A stretch of DNA of 64,000 nt from Myxococcales bacterium (GTDB lineage Bacteria > Myxococcota_A > Polyangia > Nannocystales > Nannocystaceae): positions 671,896 to 735,895 of the forward strand of contig JACKDV010000002.1 of NCBI GenBank assembly GCA_020633315.1, in the 5' to 3' direction. The notes beneath the pieces are model-generated. The model made no database searches, was not told the DNA's origin, and saw only the letters and a list, made by a program, of their open reading frames with translations. Position 1 is the first letter of the stretch, and every line of letters begins with the position of its first letter. Below are positions 33,587 to 43,151 of the stretch, piece by piece. Position numbers and translations under genes: made by a program.

Positions 33587-36500
33587 ATGCGCGTTCAGCG
33601 GCGTCTCCGCCCCCTCCTGCCCCTGCTCCTCGCGTTCGCGTTCGGGTGCACCAAGAAGGAAGAAGAGGAGGCACCGCCCGCCTCCGAGAGCAGAGAGTCG
33701 GCGGAGCCCTCGGTGCCCGCGCTCGATCTGTGGGCGGGCGTGCCTCCGATCGAGACCGAGCCCAGCGATGCGGTCGGCGTGCTCGAGCCTCGACCCGGGC
33801 CGGCCAAGCCCCCCTCGGTGCACGAGACGATCGAGCGGCCGCTCGCTCCCATCGAGGACGGCATGCCCGAGGCGCCGCCGCCCGATCCTCCGCCGCTCAC
33901 GGTGGAGCGCCACGGTCCCACCGGCGCGCAGGGGCTGGTGGACGCGATCCGCCTGAGCTTCGACCAGCCCATGGTGCCGCTGGCCGACGTGAGCGCGCTG
34001 AAGGCCAAGCCGATCCCCCTGGGCATCGATCCGGTGGTGCCCGGCGAGGTCCAGTGGCTGGGCACCCGCACCCTCGCCTTCGTGCCCGAGGCGGGTCGCC
34101 TGCCCTACTCCACCGACTACACCATCACCGTCCCCGCCGGGGTGAGCTCCACCTGGGGCGTGCCGCTGGCCGAGGACTTCCGCTGGACGATCTCCACTCC
34201 CACCCTCGAGCTCGAGTCGAGCACGCCCTGGGATCGCGCCGAGCAGATCGAGCTCACGCCGACCATCGATCTTCGCTTCAACCAGGCCATCGAGCGCACC
34301 GCCCTGGTGGCCGCGATGAGCCTCGGCGGCGGTGGTGATCGCGTGGGCCTCGAGCTGGCGCCGCCGCCCAAGGATCCGCCCGCGACGGCCGAGCCCGAGT
34401 GGAAGGCGGCGCGCCACCTGCAGGTGCGGCCCGAGCGAGCGCTGCGGCCCAACACCCGCTACACGCTGACGATCCCCGCCGGGGTCTACGGCGAGGGGCC
34501 GCGCCGCAGCAAGGCGATCACCCTGCGCTTCACCACCTATCCCCCGCTGACCGTCGCCAAGGCCAAGTGCTGGGGCACCTGCTGGGCCGACGACGGCATC
34601 AGCCTCACCACCAGCACCGAGCTGAGCGATCCCGACCTGAAGGCCAAGGTCCACGTGGACCCCGAGCCGGCCGGGCTGACGGTGGATGCGAGCTGGGGCT
34701 CGATCCACCTGGGCGGCGACTTCGAGGGCCGCACCCGCTACCGCGTGAAGGTGGACGCGGGCCTGCGAGACGTGCACGGCCAGACCCTCGCCCGCGACTT
34801 CTCCACCACGGTCACGCTGGGCCCCCCGCGCCCCGCGGTCTCGCTCACCCGCGGCATGGACTCGCCGGTGGTGATCGAGAAGGCCGCGAGCAAGGACCTC
34901 GAGCTCCTGGTGGCCGGGGTCACGCAGCTCGAGCTGCAGGCGCGCTCGATGCCGGTGGACGAGCTGCCGACCTTCCTCGACGCCTGGGTCTACGGCGACG
35001 ATCGCGAGTGGCCCGAGGCCCACGCCGGCCCCACCCACACCCGCCGCCTCGCCACCCCCGAGGCCATGCGCCACCCCACGCGGATCAAGCTCGACCTCGG
35101 CCCCGCGGTGGCCAAGCCCGGCGAGCACCTGTGGATCAACCTGCGCAGCAACGAGGTGAAGGTCTACGGCTGGCGCCAGCGCTACGGCACCCACATGGCC
35201 GTCGAGATCACCGACCTGGGGGCGGCCATCGCCCTCGACGAGGACTCGGGCCTGGTGATGATCTCACGGCTGTCCACCGGCGAGCCGGTGGAGGGCGCCC
35301 GCGTGCGCCTGGCCGATCGCAACCTCTCCAGGGTGGTCTGGAGCGACACCACCGACGCCGAGGGCCTGGCCCGCTTCGAGGCCACCGACGCCGCCCTGCT
35401 GCTGGTGGAGCACGAGGGCGACAGCGCGCTGCTGCGCCTCGATCGCAACGACCTGCAGGGCAACTGGCGCGGCTACGGCTACGACACCGCCTCCGACTCC
35501 CCGCGCGCCTTCATCTATACCGATCGCACCCCCTACAAGCCGGGCGACACGGTGCACCTGGCCGGCATCCTGCGGCTGGAGACCCGCGGGCCCAAGGGCG
35601 GCGTGACCACCTGGCGCAGCGACTTCACGGCCGAGTACCAGGTGCACAGCCCCCGCGGCGAGGAGGTGGCCAAGGGCACGGTGAAGGTGGGGCCCTTCGG
35701 GACCTTCAGCGTGGACATCCCCACCAAGGAGGAGCAGGGCACCGGCGACTTCCAGTTCCAGCTGACGGTGGGCAGCCTGTTCGGCTCCGACCGTCACTTC
35801 TACCACTCGTTCCCGGTCGAGACCTATCGCGCCCCCGAGTTCACGGTGGCGGTGGAGCGACCCAGCTCCGAGCCGCTGGTGTTCGGCGACGAGCTGGTGG
35901 CGGAGGTCCACGGCGAGTACCTGCACGGCGCGCCCCTGGTGGGCGGCCAGGTGGAGTGGGTGCTGCGACGCTCGAGCGCCGGCTTCACTCCGCCGGGCTC
36001 GCTCAACGAGGGCTTCACCTTCGGCATCGGTCCGAGCGGGCGTCCCTGGGGCTACGGCGGCTACGGCCGGCACGGGCGCTACGGGCCGGGCTGGGGCTGG
36101 GAGCCGGTGGACTCGGGCCGCGTGCTGAAGCAGGGCAGCGGTGAGCTCGACCCGCGGGGCGTGCTGCGACTGGAGCACGCCCTGCTCGCCGTGGAGCCCC
36201 CGGCCGACCCCGGCACCCCGCCGGGAGCCGCTCCCGCGCCCACGCCCCCCAAGGCCGACGAAGGCCCGCCGCCGCCGGCCACCTACACCGTGGAGGCCAC
36301 CGTCACCGACGACAACCGCCAGGCGATCGCGGGACGCGGCAGCTTCGTGGTGCACGCGGCCCGGGCCTACGTGGGCCTGCGCAGCGAGCAGACCGTGATG
36401 CGGGCCGGCGAGCGAGGCACCTTCGAGGCGGTGCTGGTCGACCTCGAGGGCGAGCGCATGGTGGGCAAGGCGGTGGGGCTCACGCTGCTGCGCCGCGAGA

Positions 36501-39500
36501 CCACCCGCAAGGCGGTCGAGCGAGACGGCCGCTGGGTGTTCGAGAGCGAGACCACCGAGCACGAGGCGGGGACCTGCGCCCTGGAATCAGCGCTGGTGCC
36601 CGCGGCCTGCGAGCTGCCCCTGGCCGAGGCCGGGACCTACGTGCTGCGCGGCTCGGCCCAGGACGCCGAGGGTCACGCCACCCGAAGCGAGCTCACCCTC
36701 TACGTGTACGGCGAGGACGCGGTGGTGTGGGAGGACGCGGAGCGGCGGGTCGACCTCGTGCCCGACCGCCGCGAGTACGCCCCCGGCGACACCGCCACCC
36801 TGCTGGTGCGCTCGCCCTTCGAAGAAGCGCGCGGCGTGGTGGTGGTCGAGCGCGAGGGCATCGCCCGCGAGATCCCCATCACCGTCCGGGGCGGCGCCGC
36901 CACGGTGGAGATCCCGGTGGACGACACCATGCTCCCCTCGGTGGGCGTCTCGGCCCTGCTCACCCGCGGGCGGGTAGAGGTGCCGGGGGCTCCCAGCGGC
37001 CAGGACCTGGGCATGCCCGCCGCAGCCACGGGTCAGGTGCGGCTGCCCGTCTCCACCAAGTCCAAGGAGATCGCGATCACGCTCGAGCCCGACGCCAAGG
37101 AGCTGAGCCCCGGGCAGACGATGACGCTGAGCCTGCGCACCACCGGTGCCGACGGCGAGGCCCTGCCCGCCGCGGTCGCGGTGGTGGTGGTGGACGAGGG
37201 CGTGCTGAGCCTGATGGGCCACCAGACTCCCGATCCGCTGACCTTCTTCCACCACGATCGCGCCGATCAGGTGTGGCTCTACGCGCTGCACGCCGCGGTG
37301 GCGGCCCGCGAGCTGCCGCCCCCGGTCGCGGCGACGACCACCGAGACCAGCACCGCCACCGGTGAGGGCACCATCGGCCTGGGCAACACGGGGCTCATCG
37401 GCCACGGCGGAGGCGAGGGCAGTGGCTCGGGCTACGGCCGGGGCTCGGGCGGCGGCTTCGGCGACGAGATGGACGACCGCGCCGCCAGCCCGGCCGAGCC
37501 CATGGCCGACCTGGCCGAGGAGCGCAAGGCCGAGGCGCCCATGAAGGCCAAGCCCAAGCTCGCCTCCCGCCGCGCGCGGGGCCCCGGGGCTCCGGCCACC
37601 GGCGCGCCGCTGCTCGATCCGTCGCAGGCGATGGCGCAGGCCGTGTCGCTCCGCGAGGTCTTCGCCACCACCGCCTTCTTCGACGCCGAGATCACCACCG
37701 ACGCGAAGGGCGAGGCCACGGTGGAGATCCCCATGCCCGAGAACCTCACCACCTTCCGGGTGATGGCGGTGGCGATCGATCCCGCCCAGGCCGACCGCTT
37801 CGGGCACGGCGACACCACGGTGCGCGTGCGCAAGCCGCTGATGCTGCGACCCAGCCTGCCGCGCTTCGCCAACTTCGGCGATCGCTTCGAAGCCTCGGTG
37901 ATGGTCGACAACCAGACCGGCCGCGACCAGGCCGTGATGGTGGGCACCCGCGGCACCAACGTGCGCCTGCCCGGCGAGACCGAGACCATGGTCCAGATCC
38001 CCGCCGGGGAGTCCCGGGAGGTGCGCTTCGACATGGAGGTGCTCGCGGTGGGCACCATGCGCCTGCAGTTCGCCGCGCTCAGCAACGGAGGCCGCGACGC
38101 CACCGAGCTATCGCTGCCCGTGCACTACCCGGCCACGGCCGAGGCCTTCGCCGACTACGGGATGATCGACACCGCCACCCAGCGCACGGTGGAGCCCCCC
38201 GCCGATGCCCTGCCCGCGTTCGGCGGGCTGGAGCTGTCGATGTCCTCCACCGCGCTGTCGGGGCTCGAGGACGCGGTCGACTACCTGGTGACCTACCCCT
38301 ACGAGTGCGCCGAGCAGACGGCCAGCCGCGTGCTGCCGATCTTCGCGCTCGGCGACGTGCTCGCGGACTTCCCCGTGGCCGGCCTGCGCGACCAGGTGCG
38401 CCGCGAGCGGATCGCCCGGGAGGGCATCGAGCGCCTGCTGAGCAAGCAGAACTGGGACGGTGGCTTCGGCTACTGGGAGCGGGGCGAGAGCTGGCCCTAC
38501 CTGAGCAACTGGGTCACCCTGGCCCTGCTCGAGGGCAAGCGGGCCGGCTTCACCGTCGACCCCAAGGCGCTCGATCGAGCCCTGCGCTACGTGGAGGACT
38601 TCGTGACCCACGGCCACCGCACGCGCTGGGGCGTCTACCACGACTGGACCAGCCGGGCGCTGGGGCTGTGGATCCTCTCGGGCGAGAAGCGGGGCGCGGC
38701 GCTCTTCGACCGGGTGTGGGCGCACCGCAAGGAGATGCCGCTCTACGCCCGGGCCCTGCTGATGGGCGCGGCCCAGCGCTACGGCCGGAGCTCCGCCCGC
38801 GACGCGGTGCTCGACGAGCTGCGCGACGCCGCGGTGGTGAGCCCCCGCGCGGTGCACTTCGCCGAGAGCCGCAGCGAGGCCGAGGCCGACGGCCTGCGGG
38901 TGCTGATGCACTCGAGCGTGCAGACCGACGCGATCGCGCTGGTGGCCCTGCTCGAGGCGGCGCCGAGCGATCCCATGCTGCCCAAGGTGATGGCGGGGAT
39001 CATGTCGAGCCGCGACCCCAAGCGAGGCGGGCGCTGGGGCACCACCCACGCCAACGCCTGGGCCCTGATCGCGGCCGACCGCTACTACGAGACGGTGGAG
39101 GGCGAGGAGCCCGACTTCACCGCCCGCGTGTGGATCGACGGCCAGCTCCACGGCGAGCAGGCCTTCGCCGGCCGCAGCATGACCACGGTGGAGCAGCACA
39201 TGCCCATGGCCGCCCTGCAGGGCGCCGCGAGCCGCTCGCTGGTGCTCGGCAAGGACGGCCCCGGCAAGCTCTACTACCGCATGGGGCTGCGCTATGCGCC
39301 CACCGACCTCGCGCTGCCGGCCGAGGACCAGGGCTTCGTGGTCTACCGCGAGTACGAGGCCCTGCCCTCGGGCGACGCCGAGGCCGACGCCGCGGCGGTG
39401 CAGCGGCTCGAGGACGGAGGCTGGGTGGTCAAGGCGGGCACCAACGTCAAGGTCACCATGACCATCGTGGCCCGCGATCGCGCGCGCTACGTGGTGGTGG

Positions 39501-39826
39501 ACGACGCGCTGCCGGCCGGCTTCGAGGGGCAGAACCCCCGCTTCCTCACCAGCGTGCAGGCGCGCGACGAGGCCAGCCGCAGCGTGGACAGCTCCGAGTC
39601 GTACGGCTGGTGGTGGCCGTGGTGGAGCTTCGACCACACCGACCTGCGCGACGACCGGATGCTGCTGTTCGCCGACGACATGCCGGCGGGGGTCTACACC
39701 TACAGCTACACCGCGCGAGCGACCACCCTGGGCACCTTCCAGCTCCCGCCCATCAAGGCCGAGGCCATGTACGAGCCCGAGCGCTTCGGGCACAGTGCCA
39801 GCTCCATGGTGCGCGTGGTGGAGTAG
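33587..39826 (+). CDS. thioester-containing alpha-2-macroglobulin lipoprotein
   Basis: A 2079-residue protein, larger than E. coli YfhM (about 1650). The leader ends in AFAFG-C (about residue 22). After a Glu/Pro-rich spacer come macroglobulin-like beta domains. A Gly/Ser-rich stretch near 1260-1300 may be part of the bait region. The A2M domain core is at about 1354-1400 (F-F-D-A-E-I, L-T-T-F-R-V-M-A-V-A-I). The thioester motif C-A-E-Q starts at Cys1574, followed by an alpha-helical thioester domain (NWDGGFGYW). In family members the protein traps proteases that cleave the bait, via the thioester. Bacterial homologues guard the periplasm and are often encoded beside penicillin-binding protein 1C; no such gene is here. 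ATG 33587 fits the signal peptide. Confidence 0.92.
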   Translation: MRVQRRLRPLLPLLLAFAFGCTKKEEEEAPPASESRESAEPSVPALDLWAGVPPIETEPSDAVGVLEPRPGPAKPPSVHETIERPLAPIEDGMPEAPPPDPPPLTVERHGPTGAQGLVDAIRLSFDQPMVPLADVSALKAKPIPLGIDPVVPGEVQWLGTRTLAFVPEAGRLPYSTDYTITVPAGVSSTWGVPLAEDFRWTISTPTLELESSTPWDRAEQIELTPTIDLRFNQAIERTALVAAMSLGGGGDRVGLELAPPPKDPPATAEPEWKAARHLQVRPERALRPNTRYTLTIPAGVYGEGPRRSKAITLRFTTYPPLTVAKAKCWGTCWADDGISLTTSTELSDPDLKAKVHVDPEPAGLTVDASWGSIHLGGDFEGRTRYRVKVDAGLRDVHGQTLARDFSTTVTLGPPRPAVSLTRGMDSPVVIEKAASKDLELLVAGVTQLELQARSMPVDELPTFLDAWVYGDDREWPEAHAGPTHTRRLATPEAMRHPTRIKLDLGPAVAKPGEHLWINLRSNEVKVYGWRQRYGTHMAVEITDLGAAIALDEDSGLVMISRLSTGEPVEGARVRLADRNLSRVVWSDTTDAEGLARFEATDAALLLVEHEGDSALLRLDRNDLQGNWRGYGYDTASDSPRAFIYTDRTPYKPGDTVHLAGILRLETRGPKGGVTTWRSDFTAEYQVHSPRGEEVAKGTVKVGPFGTFSVDIPTKEEQGTGDFQFQLTVGSLFGSDRHFYHSFPVETYRAPEFTVAVERPSSEPLVFGDELVAEVHGEYLHGAPLVGGQVEWVLRRSSAGFTPPGSLNEGFTFGIGPSGRPWGYGGYGRHGRYGPGWGWEPVDSGRVLKQGSGELDPRGVLRLEHALLAVEPPADPGTPPGAAPAPTPPKADEGPPPPATYTVEATVTDDNRQAIAGRGSFVVHAARAYVGLRSEQTVMRAGERGTFEAVLVDLEGERMVGKAVGLTLLRRETTRKAVERDGRWVFESETTEHEAGTCALESALVPAACELPLAEAGTYVLRGSAQDAEGHATRSELTLYVYGEDAVVWEDAERRVDLVPDRREYAPGDTATLLVRSPFEEARGVVVVEREGIAREIPITVRGGAATVEIPVDDTMLPSVGVSALLTRGRVEVPGAPSGQDLGMPAAATGQVRLPVSTKSKEIAITLEPDAKELSPGQTMTLSLRTTGADGEALPAAVAVVVVDEGVLSLMGHQTPDPLTFFHHDRADQVWLYALHAAVAARELPPPVAATTTETSTATGEGTIGLGNTGLIGHGGGEGSGSGYGRGSGGGFGDEMDDRAASPAEPMADLAEERKAEAPMKAKPKLASRRARGPGAPATGAPLLDPSQAMAQAVSLREVFATTAFFDAEITTDAKGEATVEIPMPENLTTFRVMAVAIDPAQADRFGHGDTTVRVRKPLMLRPSLPRFANFGDRFEASVMVDNQTGRDQAVMVGTRGTNVRLPGETETMVQIPAGESREVRFDMEVLAVGTMRLQFAALSNGGRDATELSLPVHYPATAEAFADYGMIDTATQRTVEPPADALPAFGGLELSMSSTALSGLEDAVDYLVTYPYECAEQTASRVLPIFALGDVLADFPVAGLRDQVRRERIAREGIERLLSKQNWDGGFGYWERGESWPYLSNWVTLALLEGKRAGFTVDPKALDRALRYVEDFVTHGHRTRWGVYHDWTSRALGLWILSGEKRGAALFDRVWAHRKEMPLYARALLMGAAQRYGRSSARDAVLDELRDAAVVSPRAVHFAESRSEAEADGLRVLMHSSVQTDAIALVALLEAAPSDPMLPKVMAGIMSSRDPKRGGRWGTTHANAWALIAADRYYETVEGEEPDFTARVWIDGQLHGEQAFAGRSMTTVEQHMPMAALQGAASRSLVLGKDGPGKLYYRMGLRYAPTDLALPAEDQGFVVYREYEALPSGDAEADAAAVQRLEDGGWVVKAGTNVKVTMTIVARDRARYVVVDDALPAGFEGQNPRFLTSVQARDEASRSVDSSESYGWWWPWWSFDHTDLRDDRMLLFADDMPAGVYTYSYTARATTLGTFQLPPIKAEAMYEPERFGHSASSMVRVVE

Positions 39827-39829
39827 ACT
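39824..39829 (+). promoter_or_regulatory. -10-like hexamer TAGACT
   Basis: TAGACT overlaps the stop codon of the macroglobulin gene and lies six bases before ATG 39836 of the next lipoprotein, which could thus be transcribed separately. Confidence 0.35.
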
Positions 39830-39835
39830 GCGAGG

Positions 39836-40615
39836 ATGCGCTCGCTCCGTGGTGCCCTCGTGCTCGCGATCCTCCCGCTCGCCCTCGCCTGTGGCGACGA
39901 CGCCACGGCGGGGGACGACACGACCACCACCACGGCGACCAGCTCCGGTCCGACCACCACCAACGCCTCGATGACCAGCGTGGCGAGCGAGGGCTCGACC
40001 ACCGCCGCCGATGGCTCGACCACCGCCGCCGATGGCTCCTCCGACGATGCCCCCGCCTGCCCACCCTTCCCCGACGACGCATCGCCCGGCCCGATCACCA
40101 TCGACGTCGTCAACCTGCGCCCCGAGGGCGTGTGGCTGCCGCTGAGCCCCGGCTGCATCTCCCCGGTGCCCTACTCGCTGGTGGATCCCGCGGGGGCCGA
40201 GGTGGACTGGCGCGGCCCGGTCTGCGGGACCTGCCAGGGCGCGGCACAGGGTGACTGCCCCTGTCCCCCGCCCGCCTGCGACGAGGCCACCGGGCTCTAC
40301 CTCGAGGCCGGGGCCTCGATCCAGTACGCATGGTACGGCCTGCGTTACGTCTCCGAGACGATCCCCGCGGCCTGCCCCGGGATCGAGCAGTGCGGCGAGG
40401 CCTGCCAGCGGGCGGAGGTGGCAGCCCCGGGCACCTACACCCTCACCGTCCAGGCCGGCGGTGCGACCGGCTGCGCGGTGGAGCCCTGCGCCTGCACCCC
40501 CGCCGACGGCTCCTGCACCCTGTACGACGCGGGCATGGCCTTCACCATGCTGGGCGACTACGGCGGCACGCTGGACCTGCCGGGGGACGCCTCGGTGACG
40601 ATATCGATCGACTGA
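39836..40615 (+). CDS. hypothetical lipoprotein
   Basis: A 259-residue predicted lipoprotein (LALA-C, residue 19). The first 50 residues of the mature part are a Thr/Ser/Ala-rich linker that includes a 21-bp perfect duplication (TTAADGS twice). The rest is Cys- and Pro-rich, with C-G-T-C-Q, C-P-C-P-P-P-A-C and C-A-C-T-P, suggesting several disulfides in a beta-rich domain. It follows the macroglobulin gene after nine bases, so co-transcription is possible as well. The family was not recognised. Confidence 0.75.
   Translation: MRSLRGALVLAILPLALACGDDATAGDDTTTTTATSSGPTTTNASMTSVASEGSTTAADGSTTAADGSSDDAPACPPFPDDASPGPITIDVVNLRPEGVWLPLSPGCISPVPYSLVDPAGAEVDWRGPVCGTCQGAAQGDCPCPPPACDEATGLYLEAGASIQYAWYGLRYVSETIPAACPGIEQCGEACQRAEVAAPGTYTLTVQAGGATGCAVEPCACTPADGSCTLYDAGMAFTMLGDYGGTLDLPGDASVTISID
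39995..40036 (+). repeat. perfect 21-bp tandem duplication
   Basis: Two identical 21-bp units, encoding S-T-T-A-A-D-G twice in the lipoprotein linker. It keeps the reading frame. Confidence 0.85.
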
Positions 40616-40654
40616 CCCACCAATGAGGATATCCTCCCGCCCGGAGCAATCGTC

Positions 40655-41050
40655 ATGGAACGAGTCAAGGGCATCGGAGGAGTGTTCTTCAAGTCGCGTG
40701 ACCCAGGGGCCCTGCTCGAGTGGTACCGCGAGCACCTCGGCATCGAGCACGCCCACGGCTGTGCATCGTTCCCTTGGCGGCGGGCCGAGGCTCCGGAGCG
40801 GCGGGGCTCCACCGTGTGGTCGCCATTCGCCCACGACACCCAGTACTTCGCGCCCAGCGAGGCGTCGTTCATGATCAACTACCGGGTGGACGACCTCGAC
40901 GCGATGCTGAACCAGCTCCGCGCCGCCGGGATCACGGTGGACGAGCGCATCGAGGAATCGGAGTTCGGGCGCTTCGGCTGGGCGATGGACCCCGAAGGCA
41001 ATCGCCTCGAGCTGTGGCAGCCGCCCGCCAGCGAAGACGACGAGAGCTGA
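40655..41050 (+). CDS. VOC-fold (glyoxalase/dioxygenase family) protein
   Basis: A 131-residue single-domain vicinal-oxygen-chelate protein. It starts V-F-F-K-S-R-D-P-x-x-L-L-E-W-Y-x-x-x-L-G and ends F-G-W-A-M-D-P-E-G-N-R-L-E-L-W, the two classic halves. The final Glu fits a metal ligand; the first-half ligand is not obvious. Similar proteins include glyoxalase I, extradiol dioxygenases and antibiotic-binding proteins, and the substrate cannot be told. A GGAG sequence lies ten bases before the ATG. It appears monocistronic. Confidence 0.88.
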   Translation: MERVKGIGGVFFKSRDPGALLEWYREHLGIEHAHGCASFPWRRAEAPERRGSTVWSPFAHDTQYFAPSEASFMINYRVDDLDAMLNQLRAAGITVDERIEESEFGRFGWAMDPEGNRLELWQPPASEDDES

Positions 41051-41203
41051 TCCCGCATGCCACGCGGGGGCAGGATCCCCCACCTGCGATCGCATGCCGA
41101 CGGTCGCAGCTCGAAGACGACCGTTGACATCGCGCCCTCCCGCCGCGCAGCATGGAGCGGGATGGCGATGGTCTACGAAGAATTGTTCCATACACACCGC
41201 ACG

Positions 41204-43024
41204 ATGCGCTGGCTTGGTGCTGCGGCTCTCCTGATCGGCTCGGGCTGCCCTGGCGGCGACGATGGCCCCGCGGACACGGGCATCGATACCCTACCGGCCA
41301 CCTCGGGCTCGGGGGACGGCACCGCGGGCACGGCTGACACCGGCGGCAGCGACCAGGGCTCGGCCACGGTCAACGACGAGAGTGACACTGGCGGCACCAC
41401 CGTGGGTGGGGATGCCGACCTGCAGTACCTCGAGGTGACCCCGCCCGACACGATCATCGAGCTCGACATCGACACGCCGGGATCGCAGGACTTCATCGTC
41501 ACCGGCTGGTACTCCGACGGCACCTCGGCCGAGCTCACCGACCAGGCCACGTTCTCGCACTCCAACCCGATGTTGGGGACGATGAACATGGCCACCCTCG
41601 AGATCCCCGCGTTCCCCGACACCTTCATCGGCAGCACGGTGGTCACGGCGGAGGTCGACGGCTTCATGGGCAACGCCCAGGTGACCGTGGCCGCCTACCG
41701 CCAGAGCGGCGACCAGACCGACTTCTTCTTCGTGCTCCCCTACAACGATCCGGGAGGCTCGCAGGAGAAGCCGCTCACCTTCAGCACCGACATCAAGTCG
41801 ATGGACGTGTTCATCAGCATGGACACCACGGGCTCCATGGGCGGCCCCATCGGCAACCTGCAGAGCACGATCGGCGGCACGGTGATCCCGGGCATCCAGG
41901 CCGGCGTGCCCAACACCCAGTTCGGCGTGGGGGCCTTCGAGGACTTCCCGATCTCGCCCTTCGGCTCCAACCCCTGCTTCACCACCGGCCAGCCCGATCA
42001 GCCCTTCGAGCTGCTGCAGGCGATCACCGACGTGCCGGCCGACATCCAGGCCGGCGTGCAGGCGCTCACCCAGGGCGCCTCGCCGATCGGCTGCGGTGCC
42101 GACTACCCGGAGTCCGCGATCGAGTCGCTCTACCAGATCGCCACCGGCGACGGCCTGGCCGGCCCGGCCCCCACCTTCGTGGCGCCCAACAACGCGGGCG
42201 TGGGCGGGGTGGAGTTCCGCGACGGCTCGATGCCGGTCGTCGTGAACATCACCGACGCGCCCTCGCACGACCCCGGCAACGTGCTGTGCTCGGGCGGCAC
42301 CGACTACGACAACAACCCGTCGGTGCTCGCCGAGGCCCACACTCGGATGGAGACCGAGGTCGCGCTCAACGACATCTGCGCCCGCGTGGTGACGGTGGCG
42401 GTGAGCGACTTCGACACCTGTGGCCCCTACGCCGACGGCCTGTACTACGCCAACTCCACCGGCGCCCTCATCCCGCCCGACGCCTGGGACCTCGCTCCCG
42501 GCGGGCGCCCGCCCAGCTGCGCCGCCGGCCAGTGCTGCACCGGCCTCGACGGCGCGGGCGTGGCCCCCGACGGCAACGGCCAGTGCCCGCTGGTGTACCG
42601 CTCCAACTCCTCGGGCACCGGCGTGGGCTCCAGCATGGTCGACGGGGTGAGCCTGCTCGCCGCCTACTCGCCCTTCGACGTGACCACCGAGGTCGAGGGC
42701 CAGACCACCGACATCGACGGCAACCCGATCCCGCCGCCCAACACCACGGCCGACTTCATCGTCGCCGTCACGCCGTTCTCGAACGGGCCCGTGCCGCTGC
42801 CGGGGGTTCCGCCTCCAGTGCTCACGCCGACCACCTTCGAGAACGTCATCCCCAACACGGACGTGACCTTCACGGTGGAGGCGTACAACGACTTCATCCC
42901 GTCGATCCCGGTGCCGCAGATCTTCGAGGCGACGATCCGCGTGCTGGCCGACGGGTGTAGCGACCTCGACGAGCGGACGGTGCTGATCCTGGTGCCGCCC
43001 GAGCCGCTGCCGCCTCCCGGCTAG
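41204..43024 (+). CDS. VWA-like surface lipoprotein
   Basis: A 606-residue predicted lipoprotein with lipobox LIGSG-C (residue 15). A Thr/Gly/Asp-rich spacer follows. Residues 60-170 look like a bacterial Ig-like (Big) domain (S-D-G-T-S-A-E-L-T-D-Q-A-T-F-S). From about 195, a von Willebrand A-like fold shows D-V-F-I-S-M-D-T-T-G-S-M (MIDAS D207-x-T-G-S). The C-terminal 200 residues hold several cysteines. ATG 41204 gives the best signal peptide; an ATG at 41162 is also in frame. The role is probably adhesion or binding on the cell surface. Confidence 0.82.
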   Translation: MRWLGAAALLIGSGCPGGDDGPADTGIDTLPATSGSGDGTAGTADTGGSDQGSATVNDESDTGGTTVGGDADLQYLEVTPPDTIIELDIDTPGSQDFIVTGWYSDGTSAELTDQATFSHSNPMLGTMNMATLEIPAFPDTFIGSTVVTAEVDGFMGNAQVTVAAYRQSGDQTDFFFVLPYNDPGGSQEKPLTFSTDIKSMDVFISMDTTGSMGGPIGNLQSTIGGTVIPGIQAGVPNTQFGVGAFEDFPISPFGSNPCFTTGQPDQPFELLQAITDVPADIQAGVQALTQGASPIGCGADYPESAIESLYQIATGDGLAGPAPTFVAPNNAGVGGVEFRDGSMPVVVNITDAPSHDPGNVLCSGGTDYDNNPSVLAEAHTRMETEVALNDICARVVTVAVSDFDTCGPYADGLYYANSTGALIPPDAWDLAPGGRPPSCAAGQCCTGLDGAGVAPDGNGQCPLVYRSNSSGTGVGSSMVDGVSLLAAYSPFDVTTEVEGQTTDIDGNPIPPPNTTADFIVAVTPFSNGPVPLPGVPPPVLTPTTFENVIPNTDVTFTVEAYNDFIPSIPVPQIFEATIRVLADGCSDLDERTVLILVPPEPLPPPG

Positions 43025-43048
43025 GGTCGGCGAAGGCTCACGCTGCTT

Positions 43049-43074
43049 CCGTGCCCCGCTCCGGCGGGGCACGG
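43049..43074 (+). terminator. strong hairpin after the VWA lipoprotein gene
   Basis: CCGTGCCCCGC and GCGGGGCACGG form a perfect 11-bp stem with a TCCG loop, 25 bases after the stop codon. It is followed by CCGTTT. Confidence 0.75.
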
Positions 43075-43138
43075 CCGTTTCGAAGGGGTGGCGCGTCGCC
43101 ACATCGGTGGAGCTCGTCAGATCGCCTCGAGCCACGGC

Positions 43139-43144
43139 TAGGCT
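43139..43144 (+). promoter_or_regulatory. -10-like hexamer TAGGCT before the COQ4-like gene
   Basis: TAGGCT lies seven bases upstream of ATG 43152. The intervening CGAGGGA could also serve as a ribosome site if the transcript starts further up. Confidence 0.35.
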
Positions 43145-43151
43145 CGAGGGA

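Noticed and set aside
38108..41197. 1029-codon open frame on the minus strand
   Set aside because: Opposite to the A2M gene, whose thioester and other motifs are certain. The product has no family features.
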